DNA of 43,856 nt from an uncultured Planctomycetaceae bacterium (GTDB lineage: Bacteria > Planctomycetota > Planctomycetia > Planctomycetales > Planctomycetaceae): contig CAIOKE010000329.1 of assembly GCA_903858815.1 (NCBI GenBank), positions 1 through 43,856 of the forward strand, given 5' to 3'. The position numbers and the translations under genes were made by a program. The notes beneath the pieces are model-generated. The model ran no database searches, had not been told where the DNA came from, and was given only the letters and a program-made list of their open reading frames with translations. Below are positions 17,701 to 25,936 of the stretch, piece by piece. How positions within the stretch are numbered: position 1 is the stretch's first letter; each line of letters opens with the position of its first letter.

Positions 17701-19438
17701 AAACCCGGCTCAGCTCATCGGCACCACCGAAGCCCCCCCCACACCGACGCTCGCCCCCCTGTCGCTCACACGCGGAACTCCAGCCAGCAGCTTCTGGGTC
17801 ATGATATTCGAAAATTCCACTCGGATTTTTCTTGACAATGCATCCTCTGCCGGTCCCGAACACCCCACCCAACCCCTCTCCCCGGCCGCTCTCAGACAGG
17901 CCGAACTGACCGCCCTCTGTGGCCTGCTGCTGGCAGAATCCCGGGGATTTGCTCCGGATGTCCAACTGTGGCTGCAAAACACCACCACTTCCCCCGAAAC
18001 CGCAGCACGCCGCCTGTGGGCATGGCGTCGACTGAAAAGCATTCGCGATGGACGACCCGCTGCACTGCGTGCCGACAGCTTCCTGTTGCTCCAGCTCGGC
18101 GATCCGGAAGGCCCTCCTGCCGTGCTTGCCGAATTGCCACCCCCCGCAGGCAGCAGTAACTCCTCACAACTAAAGCTGCTGCAGGATGCGCGGCAGCCAC
18201 TGACCGAAGAACAATCTCAACTCGCCATCCAGTCGCTCGCCCAACTGGCCGACACCCTGCCCGCCGCCAGCCTGCTCAACTGCCTGCAGCAGATTGCCGC
18301 CGGTTCTGAAAGACCACCAGCCCGACCCTCGCTGGAAACGGCTGCTGTATCCTCGGAAACACTGCTGCTCCGGCTGCTCAATGCCGCACATGCACGCCGA
18401 TCCAATGGCACACCCCCACCTCTGCACAGCATTCTGCAGGCTGCTGCCGAACTGCTGGCTCAAAGACCACAGGCCGGATTTGTCTATCCTTTACTGGCAG
18501 CCGAAATCAGTCAACGTGATCAGATCTCGCCTGATGAACTCCACGCAGCCGGAGAATTCTGGGTACAACACGGCAGCCTGCTCAACACGGACACGGGGAC
18601 TCTCGAACCCCAATGGTATGTCAACCGTCCCGCTGCAACGCAGACAGCCACCCTTCATCCGGAACAGCTCGGCATTCTGCTTGAGGCCCGCGATCGACAA
18701 CTACTCACAGCCATTGCAGCCAAAGCCCTCAGTAGCACCCTTCCAGGCCCTCTGAACGAACTCCAGCAGATGCCGGACATGACGACAGCCCAGTCAGCAC
18801 AGCGACTTCAGGCTGTGCGACGCTGCCTGCTGTGGCTCGTCCTCAACTCAACGCCACACACTGCAGAACCCCCACACGGGCTGCAGCAACTGGAACTCCT
18901 GCTGCCAACCGCATGGCAGCCCGTCTGGCTTCACGCGGTGCAGCTGGAACAGCATGGAGCAGACGCCGAGGCCCTCGCAGTCATCAACACCCTGACCACC
19001 ACGGACCCCCGGATTCAGCGAGGTAAATCGCTCACAGCTCTCCGGCTGGCAGCGCGACTCGGGCAGCCCGAAACCGCCAGACAGGCATGGCAGATCCTCG
19101 CTGGCATGCAGTTGACTGTCGATGAACGCCGTGAATGCAGCCGGCAGCTGCGATTGTGCGGACTGGCTGAGGAATACCACGCACTGGTGCAGCGCTCATC
19201 TCCCGAATTTTCTGAAGCCCGACTGCGACGCCTGCAGGACGAACTGATCATGTATCAGTCCGAAGGACGGCTGCAGGAAGCACGCGAGCTGGCCGAACGA
19301 ATCCTGCAGCAACCCGATGATGGAAGCGTCCGCTTTCGACGCCACGGACGCCTGACCGCGGACGACCTGCGACGGCAGGCGCGCAGTATCCTGCAGTCGG
19401 CGAATTCTGCCGTATCCGCACCAAAGAATGCGCCCTGA
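14765..19438 (+). CDS. Very large secreted tetratricopeptide-repeat protein
   Basis: 1557 residues, opening with a signal peptide (MSRLLLSAVCIALLPGLLWA). The rest is almost entirely helical and rich in Leu, Gln and Ala, with many TPR-like 34-residue units, for example AAQLLLGLVLAQQDRPADAL, AAETLLNQALQLQPNHPAT and AALESLRLALRLQPTQP, where the A-x(2)-L-x(2)-A-L spacing is clear. A break without obvious repeats lies around residues 1000-1060 (Thr/Pro-rich, then WVMIFENSTRIFLD). TPR solenoids bind proteins; the partner is unknown. The frame is open back to 14255, but that part overlaps the antisense SDR gene and is Pro/Thr-rich, so it is not counted. Confidence 0.88.
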   Translation: MSRLLLSAVCIALLPGLLWARLTSSCAVADESPSAQFQNDAAAQTIKRLEIALLRQPRPGTLFDRVLEWHADNDSVTDYIQRLTLATEHNDHAAQLLLGLVLAQQDRPADALPVLQAASVARPTDPIARWYLGNLQLRSGQPAAAAQSLLQALQLKPAAPDLPNLCRDCATALRQSATPAQLAEFWTRLPQQFPGNRRLTELAATQLMDNGFHTESLTTFQTLRDSEQDPAQIAAITLQIARLHVLMQHPEPALETLENGLNNLAADGWLARQFLNEIQRLPQYSEQPDRLIQWYQRRLQQSPDDQLVLEKLVRLQIQSGQSAAADSQIKQSLTQFPDSQRLQRLEIEVAEAAGRFTDAERLFRTRTDSPQTTAADLEDFAAFQLRRADLTAPQRRTLASELWHRAAQLTPSVTQLLQLAERQRQIEQYDAAETLLNQALQLQPNHPATCETLARLLLLQNRRDDALTALRKMAAGTQRNATSLHDLARCAMQYGFPEAAIAAAADAAQLDPDPAQLLKLCRLLRGSVTPLPASTAEQCLRLLEQATSVSESFPEAARIVEEKVLVLQAAGQTDQRLQQLLKTLGRPDESPPVTTAQPHSVIAWFEMATLQRSLQNPNAALESLRLALRLQPTQPLLLQTTAALCQEQGLLADALQLHQQCLLAAPEQRAACLPQIARLQLLLGNRDAAASTMLQLDAATDISPQLAIEAADTLTEAGRRSDAVRLLRQATRNAPDDSDLHLALSEQLWATGNRSAALQSCWQAFDTSTDEPRLLTLANTLVSLHTTADRLDQLQESIRQRSQQPATEPSALRRTLLLADAANLPDIARVCRTALLDTAAATFDDQVAAATQLIAAGDSQAGFELLQKLDHGTRSEAECARIAACAAQLPASLLDDWLPTPLTASLLWNERLQNLDTLLQQQRWQQALQLCQSLAADEQHSWPVELRTAICEWHLNNHAKATSRLQRLIQDVDLPQPTANPAQLIGTTEAPPTPTLAPLSLTRGTPASSFWVMIFENSTRIFLDNASSAGPEHPTQPLSPAALRQAELTALCGLLLAESRGFAPDVQLWLQNTTTSPETAARRLWAWRRLKSIRDGRPAALRADSFLLLQLGDPEGPPAVLAELPPPAGSSNSSQLKLLQDARQPLTEEQSQLAIQSLAQLADTLPAASLLNCLQQIAAGSERPPARPSLETAAVSSETLLLRLLNAAHARRSNGTPPPLHSILQAAAELLAQRPQAGFVYPLLAAEISQRDQISPDELHAAGEFWVQHGSLLNTDTGTLEPQWYVNRPAATQTATLHPEQLGILLEARDRQLLTAIAAKALSSTLPGPLNELQQMPDMTTAQSAQRLQAVRRCLLWLVLNSTPHTAEPPHGLQQLELLLPTAWQPVWLHAVQLEQHGADAEALAVINTLTTTDPRIQRGKSLTALRLAARLGQPETARQAWQILAGMQLTVDERRECSRQLRLCGLAEEYHALVQRSSPEFSEARLRRLQDELIMYQSEGRLQEARELAERILQQPDDGSVRFRRHGRLTADDLRRQARSILQSANSAVSAPKNAP

Positions 19439-19617
19439 AGTGTGTCCGACACCGGAAAATTGCCCCACCACGGCGTCGTACAACTGTTTTCCGCGTGCCA
19501 TAAGCGTCAAAATATGTTAAAACCGAATGACCTGTGAGCCAGTTGCTCCCTAAGCAATCCGCTCACAGGCGGTGCCGCATGGATTGGCCGTACCGTACGC
19601 AAGTGGAAGGATTCCCA

Positions 19618-20598
19618 ATGAATGTTTCGGTGGTAGTTCCCGTCAAGAATGAAGAAGGCAATGTGCTCGAACTGCACCGTGAAATTGCGGTCGCAATGCG
19701 CAGCACCGGATGCTCATTCGAAATCATCTTCGTTGACGATGGCTCAACCGACGCGACCTTCTCACTGCTGAAACAATGCGCCGCCGAAGATGCCTGCTGT
19801 CGTGTTCTGAAACTGCGACGCAACTACGGACAGACTGTCGCCATGAAAGCCGGCATCGATGCGGCTGTCGGCGCCGTCATCGTGACACTCGACGGCGATC
19901 GCCAGAATGATCCCGCCGACATCCCGGAAATGCTCAGGAAACTGGACGAAGGCTACGATGTGGTACTCGGAGTACGCACGGTACGCCAGGACGCACTGCT
20001 CCATCGTCGGCTCCCTTCAATCATCGCCAATCGAATGTTCTCCATCGTCTCCGGAGTCAAATGTTCCGATCTCGGCTGTGCTCTGAAAGTGATTCGAGCC
20101 GGCTTCCTGACAGACATCGAACTCTACGGCGAAATGCATCGCTATCTCGCTGTCCTCCTGCAGCATGCCGGAGCCCGTTGTGCTGAAGTCCGCACAAATC
20201 ATCGTCCTCGAGTCAGTGGACGAACCAAATACGGACTGGATCGTACTATGCGAGTGCTGCTGGACCTGCTGGTTGTCAAATACCGCCTGCAGTGGTTCAA
20301 CAGCCCGATGCGATTGTTCGGCAGTTTCGGAGCCGCCAGCCTGCTGCTGTCGTTCGCTGCCGCCTTTGGCACCGTCTTTATGAAACTGCGTGGCACAGAC
20401 ATGACAGGAAACCCGCTGCTGTTGCTGACAGTCATGGCAGCCTTCGCCGCACTGCAACTGTTCAGTCTTGGCATTCTGGGCGAGGTCTGTGCACGCGTGT
20501 ACTTCCATGCCAGTCGACGAACCGGCTATGTCGTTGCCGAGCAGTTGAATTCTTCTGATGAAGATTCAGGAAGCCTGCCCATGCGACGCGCGGGCTGA
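19618..20598 (+). CDS. Polyprenyl-phosphate glycosyltransferase, GT2 family (ArnC/DPM1-like)
   Basis: Transfers a sugar from a nucleotide donor to a polyprenyl phosphate at the inner face of the cytoplasmic membrane. 326 residues: VVVPVKNEEGNV at the start, VDDGSTD (39-45) and LDGDRQNDP as metal and donor-binding aspartates, then the R-x-SGRTKYG motif, and two transmembrane helices near 222-245 and 265-287 followed by RVYFHASRRTGYVV. This is the usual layout of ArnC/GtrB/DPM1-type enzymes. GGAAGG sits 7 bases before the ATG at 19618, so an upstream in-frame extension from 19534 is rejected. The PAP2 and ArnT-like genes facing it are functionally related. Confidence 0.92.
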   Translation: MNVSVVVPVKNEEGNVLELHREIAVAMRSTGCSFEIIFVDDGSTDATFSLLKQCAAEDACCRVLKLRRNYGQTVAMKAGIDAAVGAVIVTLDGDRQNDPADIPEMLRKLDEGYDVVLGVRTVRQDALLHRRLPSIIANRMFSIVSGVKCSDLGCALKVIRAGFLTDIELYGEMHRYLAVLLQHAGARCAEVRTNHRPRVSGRTKYGLDRTMRVLLDLLVVKYRLQWFNSPMRLFGSFGAASLLLSFAAAFGTVFMKLRGTDMTGNPLLLLTVMAAFAALQLFSLGILGEVCARVYFHASRRTGYVVAEQLNSSDEDSGSLPMRRAG

Positions 20599-20635
20599 AC
20601 GACAACTTAACCACGCTACACAAACATTCCCGGCA

Positions 20636-21397
20636 TCAGGCCGCCCGCTGCTGCTCAGAAACCTCATCCGGCATGTGCAGCTTCAGCAGATCTTCATCAG
20701 CTGACTGATCTCGCTCGCTCGACATCGCTGCAATCCGTCTCGCTGCGACTGCTCCTGCAATCAAACCGATCCCGGCACCTACCAGCACATCGGATGGAAA
20801 ATGACGGGATGCCATCACACGCTGCAGCCCGCACCCGGCAGCAAGCAGCAACCACCAGCGACGTCCCTGCGGAAACAACACACCCAATGCAACAGCCAGC
20901 CCAAAGGCCGCTGCGGTATGAGCCGATGGAAACGATTGCAGACTCGACGAAATCACTCGCTCAGAGAATTCCGGCAGACTGGCATCCGGTAGAAATGAAA
21001 ATCGCGGCATCTCAGGAGCTTCACCCGGCAGTAACGCTCCCGGACGACGACGTATGACCAGCAATTTCAACAGATTCGCCGTCATACCACTGCCAAACGA
21101 GGCCAGTGCCAGCAGACTCACCTGACGCCACGACAGACCCGCAATCAGCGTCGCAGTCACAATGACCACTGCCGTTCCAAAACCATGCCCGAATGGCTCA
21201 AGCCGGTCCACACCCTGACTGACAACTCGCGGCAACGACTGCAGTACAGTGACAAGCCAGCCATCAAGCTGCAGCAGGATTAACAGCGCCCCCATAGCGA
21301 TCAGAGCGGCACCTCGACGCGGTACACCCACAACCTCCTCTGCACCGCCACGCCCCATCGCTTCAACAATCGCCCGCAGATTCTTCATTCCATTCAT
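20636..21397 (-). CDS. PAP2-family membrane phosphatase
   Basis: Membrane phosphatase of the PAP2/undecaprenyl-pyrophosphatase-like superfamily, 253 residues. The three catalytic motifs are complete: K111-x6-R118-P119, PSAH at 157-160, and R193-x5-H199-x3-D203. Several hydrophobic helices surround them, placing the active site at the outer membrane face of the cytoplasmic membrane. It overlaps the upstream ArnT-like gene by ATGA, so the two are translationally coupled. A likely role is recycling a lipid phosphate carrier after sugar transfer, or removing a lipid phosphate; both are inference. Confidence 0.92.
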   Translation of the reverse strand: MNGMKNLRAIVEAMGRGGAEEVVGVPRRGAALIAMGALLILLQLDGWLVTVLQSLPRVVSQGVDRLEPFGHGFGTAVVIVTATLIAGLSWRQVSLLALASFGSGMTANLLKLLVIRRRPGALLPGEAPEMPRFSFLPDASLPEFSERVISSSLQSFPSAHTAAAFGLAVALGVLFPQGRRWWLLLAAGCGLQRVMASRHFPSDVLVGAGIGLIAGAVAARRIAAMSSERDQSADEDLLKLHMPDEVSEQQRAA

Positions 21398-23253
21398 CGA
21401 ACTGCTCCGACCTCGCGGACTTTCACCGCTCGTTTCTTCGAGCTATTCGATGCTGAAACTGAACCGGATGCTGTGACCAGACACAATGTATCATCTGTGG
21501 AATCGGGGAAATCACCCACCTCTTTCCTGACCTCAATCGCGATCGGCAGAATCTGCCGAAGCTGTTCAACCTGAGAACCTGCGACCAGCAAACCAGCCCC
21601 CGGTGTCGCCAGCAGGAAGTCGGCCGCCCCCTCGGCTGTTTCCGGAGTAAATGCCTGAAACTGCTGATCCGCATAGTAAATCCAGCTCGCCCTTGGTGCT
21701 CCCCATGCGGCCAGAGTCGCGTTCCCCTCCTCGGATATGCCAGCCTGCAGCAACTCAGAAAACTGCCGCTGCTGTGACGCTAAGGGAACACCAAAGCTGA
21801 ATAACGTCAGCGTGAAGAATACGGCACTCAGACCCCACCAATGCCATAACCTTGCCACTTCCCCACGCTTCAGCCAGTACAGCATCAGAATCGATGCCAA
21901 CGCTAACGGCACTGGCATCAGAGACACCCAGTACTGATCACCCAAAAACACATGCGCCCCCGCCAGAAAACCTGCCACCAGCAGCACGCTCACCGCCGCT
22001 GCCGTGGCAAATGCCGCCTGCTGCCAACGCAGACTCAGCACCGTCGTGCGACTCAGCACACGGTCCAGATAACTGGCAACAATCAGCACAATCCCGGGAT
22101 AACCCGGAGTGATATAGCTGGGCAGCTTCGTGGCAGCCAGTGAAAACGCCAGCATCGGACAGCCAATCCAGCACAGACCGAATAACAACGCCCGACCACG
22201 CTCAGAGCCACTGCGAAGTTCAGAGACCATCTGCAGCAATGCCGGACCAAGAAATACACTCCACGGGAAAAAACCCACACACAACGCCAGCGGATAAAAT
22301 AAAACCGAAGATCCAGCATGCCCCTCCATCGTCTGCATGGCTCGGCTCAGATTGTGCTCCAGAAAAAAACCTCGCAGCCACTGACCATCGGTGCGCAAAC
22401 CCACCAGCACGTACCACGGAGCTGAAACGGCCAATGCCAGTACAACACCACGAATCGGATACAACTGCCACGCCGATCCCACAAATGCCGCAGGTGACTC
22501 CACCACCAACTGCCGCAACAGAACCAGCCAGCTCGCAGACTTCTCAAACCGCTGACTCACGGAAAAGAGTCGACCACAAAACAGCCACGCGCCGCAAATA
22601 ATCAACGGCAACACCAGACCCACAGGCCCCTTGGCAAGCACCGCCAGACCCAAAGACACATACATCAGAATCCAGTTCCAGAATGACGACGAACCAGACT
22701 CCGCAACATCCACGCAACCAGTCAGCCCTGACCTGAAATACGGCAGAAATAGCCGCACAAAAAATGTCAGCCCCAGAGTCTGGCAGAAAATCAAAGTCGC
22801 ATCCGGAGTCGCCGCTCGAGACGCCATCACAAACAACAGTGACGAAGACAGCATCAGCGCTGATAACCACGCCACCCCTGTACTGAACAGACATCGGCCG
22901 ATATACCACACACAACAAACCGTCCCCAGTCCACACAACGCCGACGGTAAACGCATCGCCGTTTCCGTCGGCCCCAGCAGACTCACCGATGACATCGTCA
23001 GCCAGTAAAGCAGAATCGGCTTGTGAGTCCTGAGTTCGCCATTGAACGTCGGAACCACAAGATCACCACGCTCAAGCATCTCCACCGTACAGCGAGCATT
23101 CCGGCACTCGTCCACATCCCAAAGCAGCGAATCACCAAGACGAAAAAATAATGTCAGACCGCACAACACACCGGCGGCCAGCATCATCGGCAGATTCCAC
23201 GCCAGACCCGTCGTAGGTCTCGCCTGGATCGAAGCACTTGAATCGGACGTCAT
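21394..23253 (-). CDS. ArnT-like glycosyltransferase, GT39/GT83 family (polytopic membrane)
   Basis: Integral membrane transferase that moves a sugar from polyprenyl phosphate to an acceptor outside the cytoplasm, such as lipid A or protein. It has about 10-12 hydrophobic helices and the family signature LLWDVDECRNARCTVEML, then ERGDLVVPTFNGELRTHKPI and LLYWL, where the acidic pair in VDE is the catalytic site. About 619 residues from the ATG at 23253. A GGAGG 8 bases upstream supports this start over the ATG at 23268, which would place the GGAGG inside the gene. A soluble C-terminal domain of about 140 residues follows the last helix. It is coupled by ATGA to the PAP2 gene. Confidence 0.9.
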   Translation of the reverse strand: MTSDSSASIQARPTTGLAWNLPMMLAAGVLCGLTLFFRLGDSLLWDVDECRNARCTVEMLERGDLVVPTFNGELRTHKPILLYWLTMSSVSLLGPTETAMRLPSALCGLGTVCCVWYIGRCLFSTGVAWLSALMLSSSLLFVMASRAATPDATLIFCQTLGLTFFVRLFLPYFRSGLTGCVDVAESGSSSFWNWILMYVSLGLAVLAKGPVGLVLPLIICGAWLFCGRLFSVSQRFEKSASWLVLLRQLVVESPAAFVGSAWQLYPIRGVVLALAVSAPWYVLVGLRTDGQWLRGFFLEHNLSRAMQTMEGHAGSSVLFYPLALCVGFFPWSVFLGPALLQMVSELRSGSERGRALLFGLCWIGCPMLAFSLAATKLPSYITPGYPGIVLIVASYLDRVLSRTTVLSLRWQQAAFATAAAVSVLLVAGFLAGAHVFLGDQYWVSLMPVPLALASILMLYWLKRGEVARLWHWWGLSAVFFTLTLFSFGVPLASQQRQFSELLQAGISEEGNATLAAWGAPRASWIYYADQQFQAFTPETAEGAADFLLATPGAGLLVAGSQVEQLRQILPIAIEVRKEVGDFPDSTDDTLCLVTASGSVSASNSSKKRAVKVREVGAVR

Positions 23254-23657
23254 CGAAACGGCCTCCATGCCGACGCGCGTCAGAGAAAAATCGGACGTAT
23301 TCGCTCACGAAGAGTACCACACACAAACCCAACAGGCCATCCCAGCCCCGCGCTCTCTCTGCAGTGAAATCCACGAAAAAGACGTGAAAATCTGTTTAAC
23401 AATCGCCACACCCGTAGCTTGGGCTTCAGCCCGAGCCCCCCCCCCCACACCACCACCACCCTCACCCGCAACCTGCCGCCTGACAACTGTCCACGAAAAG
23501 TCGTCCATACCCTCCGACAAACACCGCCCGACTCTGGTCCAGCAGCAAAACCCAGATCACAAGGGCAGAACGGAATCCACAATCAGAAGTGTCTGCCCTT
23601 CAACCCCCGCCCAGTCAACAACACACTCGCAGCTCTGCAGCACATGACTTCCGACTA
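23254..23657. other. Intergenic region with a hairpin repeat and C-rich tract
   Basis: About 400 bases between the ArnT-like start and the end of the Gfo/Idh/MocA gene. It holds the palindromic repeat described at 23414-23436, directly followed by a run of cytosines and CACCACCACC. No gene, promoter or terminator is clear; open frames here are Pro/Thr-rich and look random. Confidence 0.6.
23414..23436. repeat. GGGCTTCAGCCC hairpin repeat, copy 1
   Basis: GTAGCTTGGGCTTCAGCCCG with the palindromic core GGGC-TTCA-GCCC at 23421-23432. The same core with matching flanks (GTAGACTGGGCTTCAGCCCG) is at 34823-34845. I recall similar elements in many planctomycete intergenic regions, but that is memory rather than a search. 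Confidence 0.75.
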
Positions 23658-24983
23658 CTACACACCCGCCGGCCGCGCCCAATGCTCACGATACTGCCGA
23701 CGCACCAGAGAATTCGCCTCCTCATGATTCGTAATCACTTCACGGTCCGCGTCAAAATGCAGCAACGCCCCCGTCCGCGCAGCAATATTCGACAAATGCA
23801 CAATCGTGGCTGACAAACGGCCCGCATTCACGTCAGCATTCGTCCCCACCGCAGGATCCCGCACCGCCGCAAGGAAATTCGAATGATGACGAGGCAGATC
23901 CATGCTGCCCGTCTGCTCCTCAATCAACTTGTTCCGCGGACCATACAAAGCCCACCCCTTCGTATGCCCCATCACCAGCAGACCATTCGTCCCGTAAAAC
24001 GCCGCACCATTCTCATACCCCTCCTGCACATACGGTGACCAGATTCGCTGCTCGAAAATCAGCTGCTTCGTTCGCCCCGCCGGACTACCCGCCAACGGAT
24101 ACTCACAAATCGAATACTGAGTATCCGGGTACTGCTGATCATCATCAAACACATTCTTACCGCCTATGCAGGTGACTCGCGTCGGATGCGTCTCGACTCC
24201 CAGTCCCCACAATGCCACATCAATATCATGCACCCCGTCATTCCCAATATCACCACAGCCAAAATCATACCACCAGCGCCAGATCCCGTGCAGCATGTTA
24301 CTGCGATAAGGCACGACCGGAGCCGGTCCCAGCCACGCATCGAAATTCAGATGCGCCGGCGGCTGGGAAGACTCCGTCCGACCAATCGAACCCCGACGCT
24401 GGCTGTTCCACGCCTTCGCCACCAGAATCTCACCAATATCACCCCGGCGAATGCGCTCAATACCCGCCTGCACAAATTCCGTGCTGCGACTCTGAGTCCC
24501 CACCTGCAGCTTCTTCCCCGAACGCTGCACTGCCTCCGCCAGTAACCGACCTTCACGAATGTTGTGACAACAAGGCTTCTCAACATACACATGCTTGCCA
24601 GCACTCAATGCCAGAATAGCAGCCGGAGCATGCCAGTGGTCAGGCGTCGCGATAAACACCGCCTCGACAGCCTTGTCATCCAGCACACGCCGCATGTCGT
24701 CCGTCGTCTGCGGCGCCGTCCCACTGTTCATCTCAACCGTTTTCGCAGCGGCAGCCAGCCTCTGAGCATCCACGTCACAAACCCACGCCAGTCGCACATC
24801 CTTACGCTGAGATAACAGACTCAGGTGATTGCCACCCATCCCACCACAACCAATCAGCCCGATCGTCACAACTCGCTCGTCAACAGAACCAGCCACTGCC
24901 ACTGCACTGGAACCCTTCAACACTGCAGCCGAAGCCACAGCCAATGACCCCTGCAGAAACTCACGACGATCGCCTGCTGACAT
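23658..24983 (-). CDS. Tat-exported Gfo/Idh/MocA family oxidoreductase
   Basis: NAD(P)-dependent sugar or cyclitol oxidoreductase family, 441 residues. A twin-arginine signal (DRREFLQGSLAVASAAV) is followed by the Rossmann motif IGLIGCGGMG, then ATPDHWH, the family signature VYVEKPCCHNIREG, and GVHDIDVALWGLG in the catalytic domain. An unusually strong ribosome site, AGGAGGGG, lies about 6 bases before the ATG at 24983 and fixes the start; the longer frame to 25109 is rejected. Exported members are common in Planctomycetes and some act in sugar or glycan turnover, but the substrate here is unknown. It is divergent from the PEP-CTERM gene. Confidence 0.93.
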   Translation of the reverse strand: MSAGDRREFLQGSLAVASAAVLKGSSAVAVAGSVDERVVTIGLIGCGGMGGNHLSLLSQRKDVRLAWVCDVDAQRLAAAAKTVEMNSGTAPQTTDDMRRVLDDKAVEAVFIATPDHWHAPAAILALSAGKHVYVEKPCCHNIREGRLLAEAVQRSGKKLQVGTQSRSTEFVQAGIERIRRGDIGEILVAKAWNSQRRGSIGRTESSQPPAHLNFDAWLGPAPVVPYRSNMLHGIWRWWYDFGCGDIGNDGVHDIDVALWGLGVETHPTRVTCIGGKNVFDDDQQYPDTQYSICEYPLAGSPAGRTKQLIFEQRIWSPYVQEGYENGAAFYGTNGLLVMGHTKGWALYGPRNKLIEEQTGSMDLPRHHSNFLAAVRDPAVGTNADVNAGRLSATIVHLSNIAARTGALLHFDADREVITNHEEANSLVRRQYREHWARPAGV

Positions 24984-25202
24984 AAATCCCCTCCTGAAAA
25001 CAACCGCTGACATCGCAAACACGCCAATTGACATCGTTATTTCGCAGACTAACGCCACCAGCCATATCGGGCAAATCACTCGCACACAGGGGGACACACG
25101 CATTGACAAACATTATTTTTCTCAATTTGTGATTTTCTGCCATGTGGCTTCTTGCCCCCCCCCCACCCACCCTGTACCCTGGATTGACCAGTTCTCGCAT
25201 AT

Positions 25203-25228
25203 AGGAGTGGCCTGCAGGAGTAGCCTGC
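25203..25228. repeat. 13-bp tandem duplication upstream of the PEP-CTERM gene
   Basis: AGGAGTGGCCTGC and AGGAGTAGCCTGC lie head to tail, differing at one base, 38-63 bases before the ATG at 25266. They could be a duplicated regulatory site or a slippage product. A TTGACA at 25103-25108 is further upstream but has no convincing -10 partner. Confidence 0.6.
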
Positions 25229-25265
25229 CTTTTGTTCGACCAACAACACCTCAGGGAGTTCCGTG

Positions 25266-25829
25266 ATGCGTATCTTACTTACACTGGTCTCTCTGTGCGC
25301 TTTCCACTGCACAGCTGCCGCGGACGTTGTAAATTTCTCAGGGCCGTTCGATGTCGCAAATTGGACGCAGGAAGTGACCAATGGCGGCGACGGATCGTTC
25401 GACCTCACCAACGCCCCGCTCAGCGTCACACTCTTCGGCAGCGACAACAACGTGGGCTCAAGCGATACACGCTTCTCAATCACCCCAACCACGGGCTGGT
25501 TCATCAACTTCGACTGGCGATTTTCAACGACGGACGGCCCCTTTTGGGACCCGGCAGGTTACAGCATTAATGGGGTCTTCACAGAATTGACCGCTAGCAG
25601 CGGTGGTTCCCCTCAGTCGGGGCAAGTCAGCAACCTGCTGATTCTTCCGGGTGATGTGTTCGCATTCGAACAGCGATCCAGAGATTCAGTCTTCGGAAGG
25701 GGAGAGTTGACAATCAGCTCTTTTTCGGCCACTGTCCCGGAACCCGCCAGTTTCATCCCCGCTGCCGTTGGCTTCGCGGCGTTCGGCGTCCGAGCCTTCC
25801 GACGGCGACGTGCCATGCAGGCCGGCTGA
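25266..25829 (+). CDS. PEP-CTERM anchored extracellular protein
   Basis: Secreted protein of 187 residues. A signal peptide (MRILLTLVSLCAFHCTAAA) is followed by an Asn/Ser/Asp/Thr-rich beta-type domain and a C-terminal PEP-CTERM signal: VPEPASFIPAAVGFAAFGVRAFRRRRAM, that is, Pro-Glu-Pro, hydrophobic helix and basic cluster. Such signals are processed by an exosortase, usually in bacteria making extracellular polysaccharide; no exosortase lies in this window. AGGGAG precedes the ATG at 25266; a GTG one codon upstream is also possible. A strong terminator follows at 25875-25921. Confidence 0.88.
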   Translation: MRILLTLVSLCAFHCTAAADVVNFSGPFDVANWTQEVTNGGDGSFDLTNAPLSVTLFGSDNNVGSSDTRFSITPTTGWFINFDWRFSTTDGPFWDPAGYSINGVFTELTASSGGSPQSGQVSNLLILPGDVFAFEQRSRDSVFGRGELTISSFSATVPEPASFIPAAVGFAAFGVRAFRRRRAMQAG

Positions 25830-25874
25830 TCACTTGTGCTGCCACTGCTTCGGCCGAATTGCAACCAACTCATT

Positions 25875-25921
25875 GACGTCGCAATGCGCCAGTAAGCGCT
25901 CTGCGGCGTCTTTTCGTTTTT
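25875..25921 (+). terminator. Rho-independent terminator after the PEP-CTERM gene
   Basis: A GACGTCGCA...GCGC stem (25875-25889) pairs with GCGC...TGCGGCGTC (25896-25910), about 13 pairs with one G-T pair and a two-base internal mismatch. The loop is CAGTAA, and TTTTCGTTTTT follows directly. This is a classic intrinsic terminator, 46 bases after the stop codon. Confidence 0.85.
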
Positions 25922-25936
25922 CAACCACTGCCTCCC

